Below are positions 46,446-55,336 of a stretch of DNA of 64,000 nucleotides, in pieces. The notes under the pieces were generated by a model that ran no database searches, was not told where the DNA came from, and saw only the letters and a program-made list of their open reading frames with translations. This DNA comes from Sphingomonas sp. 37zxx. Its GTDB lineage: Bacteria > Pseudomonadota > Alphaproteobacteria > Sphingomonadales > Sphingomonadaceae. Where the stretch lies: assembly GCF_000786205.1 (NCBI RefSeq), contig NZ_JROH01000007.1:1-64000 (forward strand), in the 5' to 3' direction. The stretch's first letter is position 1; every line of letters starts with the position of its first letter. The translations under genes and the position numbers were made by a program.

Positions 46446-49400
46446 TCAGAACTTGGCGCGCACCCCGAAATTGACGGTGCGACCAAAAGTGTGGATTTCG
46501 GTAAACTCCTTGCGCGTTCCCGCGAACGATACCTGGCGTCCGTCGAGTACGTTCACCGCCTGCATGAACAATTCGACATTGGGGCGAAGCTGATAGCTGC
46601 CGCCCAGATCGAGGATGCCGAATCCGTCCTGATAAAAGGCGACGACGTCCTCGGTCGTCGGCAGCGACGTCACCACCGCACCCGCATCGGTCATATACTG
46701 GCTGCGATAGGTGTAGCTAAGGTTGAACTCGAACGGCCCGCTCTCGAAAAACGGCGTGATCGAATAGCTGATGTCCGACACCCCCTGAACGCCTGCCGAC
46801 TGGACGCCGACACCCGCCAGGTCGAGCTCAAGCTTCGACGTCGCAAAGGTCGCGGTCGCCGTCACGCCCAGGCCAAAGGCAAGGCGGTTGGTATAGCCGA
46901 ATTCGATGCCCGAGATCGTCGCATCGCCGACATTGGTCGGCGTCGCCACCAGCACGTCGACCGGCAGGGTCGATCCGTCGTTCACCGCAAAGGCAAGCGT
47001 GCGGGTTTCGAAATCCGACGCGATGTAATCGCTCACGTCCTTGTAAAAGGCAGCGGCGGTGAACGCGCCGAACTTGTCGAAATACCATTCGAACGACAGG
47101 TCGAGATTCCACGACGTATAAGGCCGCAAATTCGGATTGCCCGCCGTTGCGTTGAGGTTGAGCGTCTCATCCTCGAGCGCGGCCGCCCCCAGGTTGAAGA
47201 TGTTGGTCACCGTCACGCTGTTGGTGTTGATCGAGTTGCGAAGCTCGGCCAGCGACGGGCGGGTCATCGTCTTTGCCGCGCCCAACCGAAATTGGATGTT
47301 CTTGGCAATGCTGAAGTTCGCGTTCGCGCTCGGCAACCACTCCTGATAGCTGGCCGAGGTGGTGATCGGCGTCACCTGCGTCGTTACCCCGCCGGTCGCG
47401 GTGCGAACCGGCGACACCGTAGTGCCGTCGACATCGGTTGCGGTGCGGACATAGCGCAAGCCGACATTGCCGCTCACCGGCACCGTTCCCACGTCCGACG
47501 CGAAATCGATCCGGCCATAGCCGGCGACCACTTCCTCATCGATCCGATAGCTGTTCTGCCGATCGGCGGCGTTGGGCTCCAGATCATAGGCGCTGGGGTT
47601 CACCCCGTCGAACTCGCCCGCCAGCACATAGGATTGGTTGAACAGCCCCCAATCGACATTGGTCCAGGGCTGGAAGGTGCCGATCTGCTGGTCAAAGGCA
47701 TTGGACGGCACCGCCGCGCCCAGGAAATCGCCGGTGCGCGTGACGCCCGGACGCAACACCGTCGTGCTGCGGTCGCGCCGCTGATAGTCGCGATAGCGAT
47801 CCGAATATTGCCCGCCATAGGCGATCCTGGTGATCTTCAGGCCGCCCAGGTCGATCTCGGTGTCGCGCGACACGTTCAAGACCAAGGTCTGGTCCTCGTC
47901 GCGCGAATTGATCGGGCGCACCGCGAAGCTTTCGAACGGCATCACCGACGGGTCGGTCAGGTCGAGGCTGGTGAACAGCGAATTAACCTTGGCGCGATTG
48001 ACGACATCGCCGCGAAAATCAAAGGTCAGGTCGCCGCCGCGCGCATTGGCGGTGCGATATTGCACGCGCTGGATCGGCGTAACCAGGTCGCTCTTGGCCT
48101 GGGCATAGCTGAACCGCGGCTCGAACCGCCACCCGTCCAGATCAAGCCGCATCGTGGCGTTGAGCTGCAAATTGCGGTGCGACTGGTCGAGATATTCGGC
48201 ATAGTTACGGATACGTGCGCCGCGGATCGTGCCCGCCACCAGCCGGCCATCCTCGACCACCGCGGTCGTCGGGTCGAGCCGGGCGATCTGGCTGGGGATA
48301 TAATAGGTCAGGCGGCGCTCGACCGTCTCGTTGTTGAACTGCGAATACAGCCCGTCAATGTCGAATTCCAGGTTCGGCGCGGGGCGCCACTGGACGCCGA
48401 CGATCCCGCTGATCCGCTCGCGATCTTCCAGCTCGAGATAAGGCTGCGCGTCACCCGGCACGCGCAATTCGCCCAGGCCCGGCACTTGGACGTCGGACCA
48501 ACCCACGCGCAGCCGATCGAACTGCACCTGGCGCTTTGAATAGGCGATGCCGCCCAGCACGCCAAAACTGTTATCGGCATTGTGCCAGCCAGCCGACAGG
48601 CTGCCATTGGGGTTCAGCGTATCGGTGCGCTCGTCATAGCCGCCGAACAGATTGGCCGCGACGAACGAATCGCGATCGAGCGGATTGAGCAACCGGATGT
48701 CGACCGTCGATCCGATGCCGTTTTCCACCAGATCAGCAGTGGGCGATTTGATGACGACGATACTGTCGATCAGCGTTGCGGGCAGCACCTGCAAGCGGAA
48801 CTGACGGCCCGACTGGCCCGAATTGCGAATATTTTCGTTATACGCCAACGGCATGCCGTCAAAGGTGATCGCCTGAAAATTTGGCCCCAGCCCGCGCACG
48901 CTGATGAACTGGCCCTCGCCTGCTTCGCGCACGATCGTCACGCCGGGAACGCGCTGCAACGCCTCGGCGATGTTGAACGCCGGCAGCTTGCCGATGTCCG
49001 CCGCAACGATCGCGTCGGAGATCGAATCGGCGTTGCGCTTGACATCCAGCGAGCGAGCGACGCCCTCGGAGAATTTGGCGGTGATGACGATGTCGCGCTC
49101 AACGGCGGCTTCGTCGCTGTCGGCGGGCGTCGTCGCCGCTGGCGTTTGCTGGGCCGCCGCCGTCTGAGGGCGGACGATCAGCGCACCGGCGGCATCGCGC
49201 GTCACCGTCAGCGGCTGGCCCGCGATCAGCCGGCGCACGGCTGCCTCAGCCGCGAATTCGCCGCTGAGCGCAGGGGCGTTCAGCCGGGCGACGCTCGCGC
49301 GGGTGAACAGGATGTCGCTACCGCTCTGGCGCGCCAGTTGCTCGAGCGCGCGGTCCATCGGTTGCGCGGCAATGCTGAAGCGCACGCGGCGCTGATTGTC

Positions 49401-49508
49401 CTGCGCCTGCGCGGCCCCCGCCATCGCCAAGGTCGAAAGGGCGAGCGCAAGCGCCGCCGAACGGCCCAGCCCCTGCTTCAGGCCAGGCTGCCGCTTCAAA
49501 ATCGTCAT
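46446..49508 (-). CDS. TonB-dependent receptor with N-terminal STN signalling domain
   Basis: 1020 aa. Signal peptide (ALALALSTLAMAGAAQAQ), then an STN domain (about 40-112, with PMDRALEQLARQSGSDILF), linker, plug domain (NIAEALQRVPGVTIVREAG, FISVRGLGPNFQAITFDGMP) and a long beta-barrel ending in VNFGVRAKF with terminal Phe. The STN domain marks it as a transducer that contacts FecR in the periplasm. Its FecR and sigma genes lie directly upstream. The substrate is unknown; similar sphingomonad receptors take up glycans, siderophores or plant oligomers. Confidence 0.95.
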   Translation of the reverse strand: MTILKRQPGLKQGLGRSAALALALSTLAMAGAAQAQDNQRRVRFSIAAQPMDRALEQLARQSGSDILFTRASVARLNAPALSGEFAAEAAVRRLIAGQPLTVTRDAAGALIVRPQTAAAQQTPAATTPADSDEAAVERDIVITAKFSEGVARSLDVKRNADSISDAIVAADIGKLPAFNIAEALQRVPGVTIVREAGEGQFISVRGLGPNFQAITFDGMPLAYNENIRNSGQSGRQFRLQVLPATLIDSIVVIKSPTADLVENGIGSTVDIRLLNPLDRDSFVAANLFGGYDERTDTLNPNGSLSAGWHNADNSFGVLGGIAYSKRQVQFDRLRVGWSDVQVPGLGELRVPGDAQPYLELEDRERISGIVGVQWRPAPNLEFDIDGLYSQFNNETVERRLTYYIPSQIARLDPTTAVVEDGRLVAGTIRGARIRNYAEYLDQSHRNLQLNATMRLDLDGWRFEPRFSYAQAKSDLVTPIQRVQYRTANARGGDLTFDFRGDVVNRAKVNSLFTSLDLTDPSVMPFESFAVRPINSRDEDQTLVLNVSRDTEIDLGGLKITRIAYGGQYSDRYRDYQRRDRSTTVLRPGVTRTGDFLGAAVPSNAFDQQIGTFQPWTNVDWGLFNQSYVLAGEFDGVNPSAYDLEPNAADRQNSYRIDEEVVAGYGRIDFASDVGTVPVSGNVGLRYVRTATDVDGTTVSPVRTATGGVTTQVTPITTSASYQEWLPSANANFSIAKNIQFRLGAAKTMTRPSLAELRNSINTNSVTVTNIFNLGAAALEDETLNLNATAGNPNLRPYTSWNLDLSFEWYFDKFGAFTAAAFYKDVSDYIASDFETRTLAFAVNDGSTLPVDVLVATPTNVGDATISGIEFGYTNRLAFGLGVTATATFATSKLELDLAGVGVQSAGVQGVSDISYSITPFFESGPFEFNLSYTYRSQYMTDAGAVVTSLPTTEDVVAFYQDGFGILDLGGSYQLRPNVELFMQAVNVLDGRQVSFAGTRKEFTEIHTFGRTVNFGVRAKF

Positions 49509-49619
49509 CGAAATCCCCCGTCTCCCGCTCCCAACGAGCGTCCATCCCCCCGACGACGGGCGATGATTTTACCTCACCCCGCAGTGCGAAAAAAATCGGG
49601 GGCGGCGGGGTAAAGCGGC

Positions 49620-50552
49620 TCAGCTAACCGATGATATGCGGATCGTGTCGGCCCCCGCCTCGACGCGCACCGGCAGCAGCACCGCGAGCGAGCGGGCAAA
49701 TGCCTCGGGATCGCCCACCCGGTACATGCCGGTGAAGCGAAGCGCCGCCGCCTGCGGATCGGCGACCACCAATGGCCGCTGAGTATAGCGGTTCATCTCG
49801 GCGGCGGCCTGTGCCAGCGTTTCGTCGCGAAACGCCAGCCGCCCGGTCTGCCACGCGATCAGGTCTTCGAGTTCGGGGCGATCGACCCGGTCAGGGCTAC
49901 CCTGCGCCATCGCGATCCGCTCGCCGGGCACCAGCGGCAATGTGGCACCCGCCGCTTCGACCCGCGCGACCCCTTCGATCGCGGTCATCGCCGCGCGCGC
50001 ACCGTCGCGGCGCACGTCCAGTCGCCCGCGAAGCGCCAGCGCCCGCCGATCCCCCGCCAGGATCGCGAACGGGCGCGGATCGGCCGCGATCTGCAAATCG
50101 ACCCGCCCCGCCGACAGCGTCAGCGTCCGCAAGTCCGATCGGGTGCGAAACCGAATATTGGTGTCGGTGTCGAGCATCACCCGCGTGCCGTCTTCCAGCA
50201 CCAGCCGGCGCTGTTCGCCTACCCCGGTGCGATAGACCCCGGCGGTCGCCTCGCGCCAGCCCAGCACCGATCCGCCCGCGACCAGCAGCGCGCTGCCGCC
50301 CGCCATCACCGCACGCCGCGACAACATCGGCACGGGCGCGGCAGGAGGGCCGACGATGGGCGTGGTGGCGGCCAGGCCACCGACCGAATCCCACACGGCA
50401 GATGCGCGTTCAAAGGCATCGGCATGGCGCGGATCGGCATCGATCCAGGCGCGAAAGGCGGTTTGATCGGCGTCGGTGCGGTCGTCGGCGTGCAGTCTTG
50501 CCAGCCATGCTGCGGCCTGCCGGTTGGATGTTGCCGGCTCGCCGCGGATCAC
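49620..50552 (-). CDS. FecR-family anti-sigma/sensor protein
   Basis: 310 aa. An N-terminal DUF4880-type cytoplasmic helix bundle (AAAWLARLHADDRTDADQ, FRAWIDADPRHADAFE), then a membrane helix after SRRAVMAGG (about 80-97), then the FecR domain (GEQRRLVLEDGTRVMLDTDT) and a C-terminal STN-like DUF4974 part. It relays receptor occupancy to the sigma factor. Starts with a GTG one base beyond the sigma stop. Confidence 0.92.
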   Translation of the reverse strand: MIRGEPATSNRQAAAWLARLHADDRTDADQTAFRAWIDADPRHADAFERASAVWDSVGGLAATTPIVGPPAAPVPMLSRRAVMAGGSALLVAGGSVLGWREATAGVYRTGVGEQRRLVLEDGTRVMLDTDTNIRFRTRSDLRTLTLSAGRVDLQIAADPRPFAILAGDRRALALRGRLDVRRDGARAAMTAIEGVARVEAAGATLPLVPGERIAMAQGSPDRVDRPELEDLIAWQTGRLAFRDETLAQAAAEMNRYTQRPLVVADPQAAALRFTGMYRVGDPEAFARSLAVLLPVRVEAGADTIRISSVS

Positions 50553-50553
50553 G

Positions 50554-51054
50554 TCACCAACTCTCCATCCACTCGGTCAGATGCGTCATCGCCTTTGCGA
50601 TGTGCTTTTCGACGGCGCTCTGGCTGATCCCCAGTTCGTCCGCGATTTCGCGATACTTACGCCCCTCCAGCCGGTGCATCAAGAAAATCTGCCGGGTGCG
50701 CGGACTCAGCCGCTCGACGCCGCGGCGCAATCGCTCGAGCCGGTGCCGCGCGATCAGCGTTTCGTCCTGCAACGGATTGCGATCGGCCAGCGTATCGACG
50801 CTCAGTTCGATCGGCACGGCGGTGCCGGCGCGCCGTTCGCGGCGATAGGCGTCATGCCCGCGATTGGCGGCGGCGCGGGCAAGCAACGCCACCGGATTGT
50901 CGGCTACCACTTGCCGCTCGGCCAGCCCGATCCAGGCGTCGTGCAACAGATCCTCGGCATCGTCGCGCCTGGTCATCCGCGCGATCTGGTCGCGCAGCCG
51001 TCCCCAGCCCAATACCAGCCTGCCGCCGTGGATCGAAGCATCACCTGCCTGCAT
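50554..51054 (-). CDS. ECF sigma factor (FecI-like)
   Basis: 166 aa. Region 2 includes RRDDAEDLLHDAWIGLAER and region 4 LSPRTRQIFLMHRLEGRKYREIADELGISQSAVEKHIAKAM, as in FecI-type sigma-70 factors. It directs RNA polymerase to the receptor promoter when released by FecR. The order sigma-fecR-receptor is the standard cell-surface-signalling cassette. Confidence 0.94.
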   Translation of the reverse strand: MQAGDASIHGGRLVLGWGRLRDQIARMTRRDDAEDLLHDAWIGLAERQVVADNPVALLARAAANRGHDAYRRERRAGTAVPIELSVDTLADRNPLQDETLIARHRLERLRRGVERLSPRTRQIFLMHRLEGRKYREIADELGISQSAVEKHIAKAMTHLTEWMESW

Positions 51055-51123
51055 GTCCTGCCGGGTAGGGACGCTGCGATACGGTTTCGTGACGTTTCGA
51101 TTGCCGCATGATGACGGCGGCGT

Positions 51124-52542
51124 TCAATCGGTCAGATAAATGGGATTCCCGTAGAACCAGAGGTCTTGCCACGGGTCTTCGCCGGGCACGTCGGCCTCGG
51201 GTTCCCCCTGCTGCGTATTCGTCCCGCGCACGCGCAGATAGCCTGCACCAGCCGGGGCCGGCATGCGATGTTCGATCACCACATCCGCGCCCTCGCGCCG
51301 CCAGTCGCGCGCGGTGAAGCGGCGGAGCACGCGCGCGCTGGGGTTGCGATCGCCTACCGCGCTATCCGTCACCGCACCCGCGATCAGATCGACATGGTCG
51401 ACCTTGGGCACCGCGCCGCCCGCATTGGCGGCGCGCGCGGGGCGAAAGCGGATGGTGACCAGTATCTCCCCACCCGGCTTCGCCGCCAGCGTATCGCCCA
51501 TCATCGCGTGCGCGTCGCCGCTCGTCACCGTCACGTCGAGCCGATCGACCAGCCCGCCGGTCGCCACGAACACCCGCCCGCCGCGCAGTCCGCCCAGAAT
51601 GTCGGACGAGTCGGGCGCGGCGAATACCCAGGTCTTGGCATATTCGCCCGGCCAGAAATCGGCACCGCCCTCACGCCAATGGCCGTGCGAATCCGACGTG
51701 GCGGTGATCGTCCAGCGCAGCCCCTGCCCCAGCAAGGCGTCCCAGCCGCCGCCGATCGTCGCCGTCATCTGATCGAACCCGCCCATCGTCGGATAGCCTC
51801 CATATAGCCCGCGCGAACCGTGCGCGATGTCCAGGCCGGGCTTGGGCCGCGCCGCCTGATGCCCCGGCGCGCCCTCCATGCCGATCACCACGCGCGGCGC
51901 GGCGGCCTGCCAGGCGCGATATTCCTGCGGGCTATGCTGGCCCCAGCGGCCAAGGCCCGTCGCGGTGCGCGAGGGGTGGTTGCCGATCACCACCGGCGGC
52001 GCGCTCAGGCTGTTCATATAGCGCAGCGCCTCGATCATTCTGGGCTTGGTGTTGCGCGCCGGATCGGCGGGAAACGCCTCGCGCTTACCATAGCCGCGCT
52101 CGATATCGCGCAGCGTATCGCGCTCCTGCGGCCCGATCGGCAGGATCAGGCTGGCATGTTCGCCGCCGGGCACGTCAAACTCCATGCCATAGAATAATGT
52201 CAGTTCGGGCACCGCCAACCTGGCCGCAACCACATCGGGCCAGGCGCGGGCATGGTTCAGATCGGCATGGCGCGGCCCGCCATGATCGGTCGACACCATC
52301 CATGCCAGCCCATGCGCCTTTGCCATCCGGGCATTTTGCAGCACGCTATGCGCCGAATCGCCGCCGATGATCGGCGGTGGCGGCTGATCGGGGTGCGCCG
52401 GATCGGGCTGGTATTTGGCGCTGTAAATGCTGTGGACGTGATGGTCCCCCGCCAGCCAGCGGCGCTGCCCGGCCTCCTGCCCGGCGGCCGGCACCGCCAG
52501 CGTCGACCATAGGGCGCAAAACAATATCGATCGGCGAAACAT
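51124..52542 (-). CDS. Exported PHP-domain hydrolase (CehA/McbA-type)
   Basis: 472 aa with signal peptide (RSILFCALWSTLAVPAAGQ). GDHHVHSIYS, STDHGGPRHADLNHA, VVIGNHPSRT and ATSDSHGHW supply the His/Asp metal ligands of a PHP domain. CehA/McbA proteins include carbamate hydrolases and exported phosphoesterase-like enzymes. AGGAG precedes the ATG. It stands 69 bp ahead of the sigma gene on the same strand, so it may share its regulation; substrate unknown. Confidence 0.82.
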   Translation of the reverse strand: MFRRSILFCALWSTLAVPAAGQEAGQRRWLAGDHHVHSIYSAKYQPDPAHPDQPPPPIIGGDSAHSVLQNARMAKAHGLAWMVSTDHGGPRHADLNHARAWPDVVAARLAVPELTLFYGMEFDVPGGEHASLILPIGPQERDTLRDIERGYGKREAFPADPARNTKPRMIEALRYMNSLSAPPVVIGNHPSRTATGLGRWGQHSPQEYRAWQAAAPRVVIGMEGAPGHQAARPKPGLDIAHGSRGLYGGYPTMGGFDQMTATIGGGWDALLGQGLRWTITATSDSHGHWREGGADFWPGEYAKTWVFAAPDSSDILGGLRGGRVFVATGGLVDRLDVTVTSGDAHAMMGDTLAAKPGGEILVTIRFRPARAANAGGAVPKVDHVDLIAGAVTDSAVGDRNPSARVLRRFTARDWRREGADVVIEHRMPAPAGAGYLRVRGTNTQQGEPEADVPGEDPWQDLWFYGNPIYLTD

Positions 52543-52667
52543 GGCGGCTCCCTATGCAGCAATCCTCATCGATGCGACGCTTTCACGACAACAGCATGAC
52601 GGCGCAGCCCCGACGGCCGCTGCGCCCAAGGCTTCCTAACCTCCGCCGCCGCGCCTATGCCGATCGG

Positions 52668-53564
52668 GTGCAGCCGACGATCCGCCAGCTTCGTTTTCTT
52701 GTCGCGCTTGCCGACCATGGCAGCTTCACACGCGGAGCCGCTGCGGTCGACGTCACCCAGCCCAGCTTTTCGCAGCAGATTCAGTTGCTCGAGGCGATGT
52801 TGCAGGGCCGGGTCGCCGAACGCGGTAGCCGCACGATCCTGACCCCGCTGGGCCGCGACGCAGTGGCAGCGGCACGGCGGGTGCTGGCCGAGGTCGACAG
52901 CTTCGCCGCCTTGGCCGAACGGCATGTCGAGGCGCTGTCGGGCACCATCCGGCTCGGCGTGTCGCCGACGCTTGGCCCGTATATATTGCCGCAACTCGTC
53001 GCGCGTCTGCACGCCACCAACCCTACGCTGCGGGTGCATGTCCGCGAGGGCATGCCGGGGCCATTGCTCGAAATGCTGGCCGACGGCGCGCACGACGTGG
53101 TGCTGCTGCAACTGCCGATCGACGGGGCGGGCCTGCATGTCGAGCGGCTGTTTCGCGATCCCCTCTACCTGGCGATGGCCGCCGATGATCCGCTGCGCGA
53201 CCGCGCCGAGATCACCGCCGCCGATCTTGCCGGGCGAGGGCTGCTGACGCTCCAGCCGCAATATCGCATGAGCGATCAGGTGACCGCACTTGCCGAAGCC
53301 GCCGGCGCGCGCGTGCTTCGCGATTATGAAGGCACCAGCCTTGATGCCATTCGCCAGATGGCGGGGATGGGCATGGGCCTTGCCTTCCTGCCACAACTTT
53401 ATGTCCGCCAGGAGATTCGCAGCGGCGACGAAGTGATCGCGCGGCCCTTTAAGGGTGGCCTGCATTATCGTGAGATCGGGCTGGTCTGGCGCGCGGGCGC
53501 CGGGCGCGCACCGGCATTTGAAAAATTGGCAAACCTGTTGCGACAGGTTGCCGCCATAGGATAA
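52668..53564 (+). CDS. OxyR-like LysR regulator lacking both redox cysteines
   Basis: 298 aa from the GTG at 52668, which begins MQPTIRQLRFLVALADHGSF, the OxyR-type N-terminus; the in-frame ATG at 52596 would add 24 residues. A winged HTH (GAAAVDVTQPSFSQQIQLLE) precedes the effector domain. The sequence follows OxyR closely through LLTLQPQYRMSDQVTALA and GTSLDAIRQMAGMGMGLAFLP. The two peroxide-sensing cysteines (E. coli C199 and C208) are replaced by R200 and A209. It probably senses something other than H2O2, or acts constitutively. It lies immediately upstream of the export operon. Confidence 0.85.
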   Translation: MQPTIRQLRFLVALADHGSFTRGAAAVDVTQPSFSQQIQLLEAMLQGRVAERGSRTILTPLGRDAVAAARRVLAEVDSFAALAERHVEALSGTIRLGVSPTLGPYILPQLVARLHATNPTLRVHVREGMPGPLLEMLADGAHDVVLLQLPIDGAGLHVERLFRDPLYLAMAADDPLRDRAEITAADLAGRGLLTLQPQYRMSDQVTALAEAAGARVLRDYEGTSLDAIRQMAGMGMGLAFLPQLYVRQEIRSGDEVIARPFKGGLHYREIGLVWRAGAGRAPAFEKLANLLRQVAAIG

Positions 53565-53592
53565 TCCTATGACACTTATAGTGCCAGACCGG
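53556..53592 (+). promoter_or_regulatory. OxyR-type operator between the regulator and the export operon
   Basis: ATAG (53556-53559), 7 bp, CTAT (53567-53570), 7 bp, ATAG (53578-53581), 7 bp, then CCGG. The known OxyR site is ATAG-N7-CTAT-N7-ATAG-N7-CTAT; three of four tetrads match exactly with exact spacing. CATAGGAT/ATCCTATG is also a near-perfect palindrome (53555-53571). It overlaps the regulator's stop codon. Confidence 0.65.
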
Positions 53593-53619
53593 TTGGCCCG
53601 ATGGCTTGCTGCCTATAAT
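53593..53619 (+). promoter_or_regulatory. Candidate promoter of the export operon
   Basis: A perfect -10 TATAAT at 53614-53619 with a poor -35 (TTGGCC at 53593-53598, spacer 15). A weak -35 next to an upstream OxyR-like site is the usual arrangement for an activated promoter. Confidence 0.5.
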
Positions 53620-53644
53620 AGGTCGAGCATCTAAGGAGAATATG

Positions 53645-55336
53645 ATGGCGGCAAAGCGCGTAGGATTGCGGGCGTTCGGAGGCTGGATCGCGCTGGTGCT
53701 GGCGCCTGATGCCGCATTCGTGCGGCTGGCGATCGTCTATGGCATCGCGATTTCGCTGCTGTCGCTCGCAACGCCGATCTCAGTGCAGTTGCTGATCAAT
53801 TCGGTGGCGAACACCGCCCTCCCGGCACCCTTGTTCACCCTGGCGGGAATCCTGTTCCTGCTGCTCACCATCGCCGGCGTGCTCAGCGCGCTGCGAATCC
53901 ATCTAATGGCGGTATTCGAGCGGCGCTTGTTCGCGCGGATGGTCGCCGAAATCACGCTGCGCGCGGTGCATGCGCAAAACCCGTTCTTTGCCGATGCGCG
54001 CCGCGGCGACCTGTTCAACCGCTATTTCGACCTGATCACGGTGCAAAAGGCGGTGCCCAGCCTGCTGATCGGGGGCTTCACCATCGTGCTCCAGGGCGCG
54101 GTCGGCCTGATCGTCACCAGCTTCTATCACCCGTTTTTCCTCGCGTTCAACGGCGTGCTGGTCTTCACTTTGTTCGTGATCTGGCAGGTTTGGGCCTCGG
54201 GCGCGGTCCGCAGCGCGGTCGGCATGAGCCATGCCAAGCATCAAACGGCGCACTGGCTCGAAAGCGTCGGCGGGTCGAACGGCTTCTACAAATCCAGCCG
54301 CCATCTCGATTTCGCAATGGACCGGTCCGAAGCAATGACCGCGACCTATGTCAACGCGCATCGCCGGCATTTTCGCTACACCTTCGCGCAGACTTTGTGC
54401 CTGTTGTTCACCTATGCCTTTGCCAGCGCGACGTTGCTGGCGCTTGGCGGCTGGCTGATCATCCAGGGCGAATTGTCGATCGGCCAGTTGGTCGCTGCCG
54501 AACTGATCCTGTCGGGCGTATTCTATGGCATCGCGCAATTCGGCACCTATCTCGAATCGCTCTATGACCTCGCCGCCAGCCTCGAGGAACTGTCGCTATT
54601 CTGGGACATCGCGCAGGAAGAGCCGCGCGTCGGCACCAGCCATGGTCCCGCCAATGGCGCGATCCGGCTGCGCGGGGTGCGCCACGGCGGCCATGTCTTC
54701 GATTTTTCGGTCGACAGCGGCGAACAGCTCGCGGTCGTCGCCGCGCCGGGGGTCGAACGCACGATCGCTCGCTTGCTCAAGCGCCACGAACTGCCGTCGC
54801 GCGGGCTGGTGCTGGTGGGGGGCAGCGACATTGCCGGGTTCGACATGTATCGCCTTCGCGCCGATGTGATGGTGCATGAACGGCCAAGCTTCGTCGAAAT
54901 GTCGATCCGCGAGTATCTGACGCTCGCTGCCTCGGGTGATGCCACCCGGATCATGGATGTGCTCGACATCGTCGGCCTCACCACCCGGATCGGGGCGCTC
55001 AACGACGGGCTCGATACGATCGTATCGAACTCGGGCTGGCCGTTTTCGGTGGGCGAAACGATGGCGCTCAAGCTCGCCGCATCCTTGCTCGCCTGCCCGC
55101 GCGTGCTGGTGCTGTCGCCGCTCTACGATCTGCTGCCCACCGCGCGGATCGACGCGGCGCTGGCGATATTGCGCGAAAGCGGCACCACCGTGTTGCAATT
55201 CACCCGCCGTCCGCAGGGGCTGACGCGCGACGGTCGGCTATGGGTCGGCAGCCAGGTACAACAGCGCTGCGCCAGCGAAGCCGAACTGATCGCGCTTGCC
55301 CGCGACGAAGGAGATACCGATGCCCTTCCGGCCTGA
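53645..55336 (+). CDS. ABC exporter-like protein with a degenerate nucleotide-binding domain
   Basis: 563 aa. Residues 1-310 form a six-helix exporter transmembrane domain, as in type I secretion ABC proteins; no C39 peptidase. From about 335 the NBD fold is recognisable in order, but its motifs are gone. Walker A reads APGVERT with R372 for the lysine. The Q-loop region reads VMVHERPSF. The signature is FSVGE (467-471), Walker B VLVLSPLYD (S491-P492 for Asp-Glu), and the H-loop FTRRP. ATP hydrolysis is not expected. The second of two adjacent ATGs (53645) has AGGAG 6 bp upstream. It overlaps the HlyD gene by 17 bp. No sign of frameshift, so this is a maintained protein. Confidence 0.85.
   Translation: MAAKRVGLRAFGGWIALVLAPDAAFVRLAIVYGIAISLLSLATPISVQLLINSVANTALPAPLFTLAGILFLLLTIAGVLSALRIHLMAVFERRLFARMVAEITLRAVHAQNPFFADARRGDLFNRYFDLITVQKAVPSLLIGGFTIVLQGAVGLIVTSFYHPFFLAFNGVLVFTLFVIWQVWASGAVRSAVGMSHAKHQTAHWLESVGGSNGFYKSSRHLDFAMDRSEAMTATYVNAHRRHFRYTFAQTLCLLFTYAFASATLLALGGWLIIQGELSIGQLVAAELILSGVFYGIAQFGTYLESLYDLAASLEELSLFWDIAQEEPRVGTSHGPANGAIRLRGVRHGGHVFDFSVDSGEQLAVVAAPGVERTIARLLKRHELPSRGLVLVGGSDIAGFDMYRLRADVMVHERPSFVEMSIREYLTLAASGDATRIMDVLDIVGLTTRIGALNDGLDTIVSNSGWPFSVGETMALKLAASLLACPRVLVLSPLYDLLPTARIDAALAILRESGTTVLQFTRRPQGLTRDGRLWVGSQVQQRCASEAELIALARDEGDTDALPA

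Noticed and set aside
46293-48539. Long plus-strand reading frame opposite the TonB receptor
   Set aside because: Shadow of the receptor gene; its composition is that of reversed high-GC codons.
53645-55336. Sequencing error or frameshift explaining the missing ABC motifs
   Set aside because: The frame is continuous, the NBD order is retained and all six motifs are altered by substitution, not by a shift.
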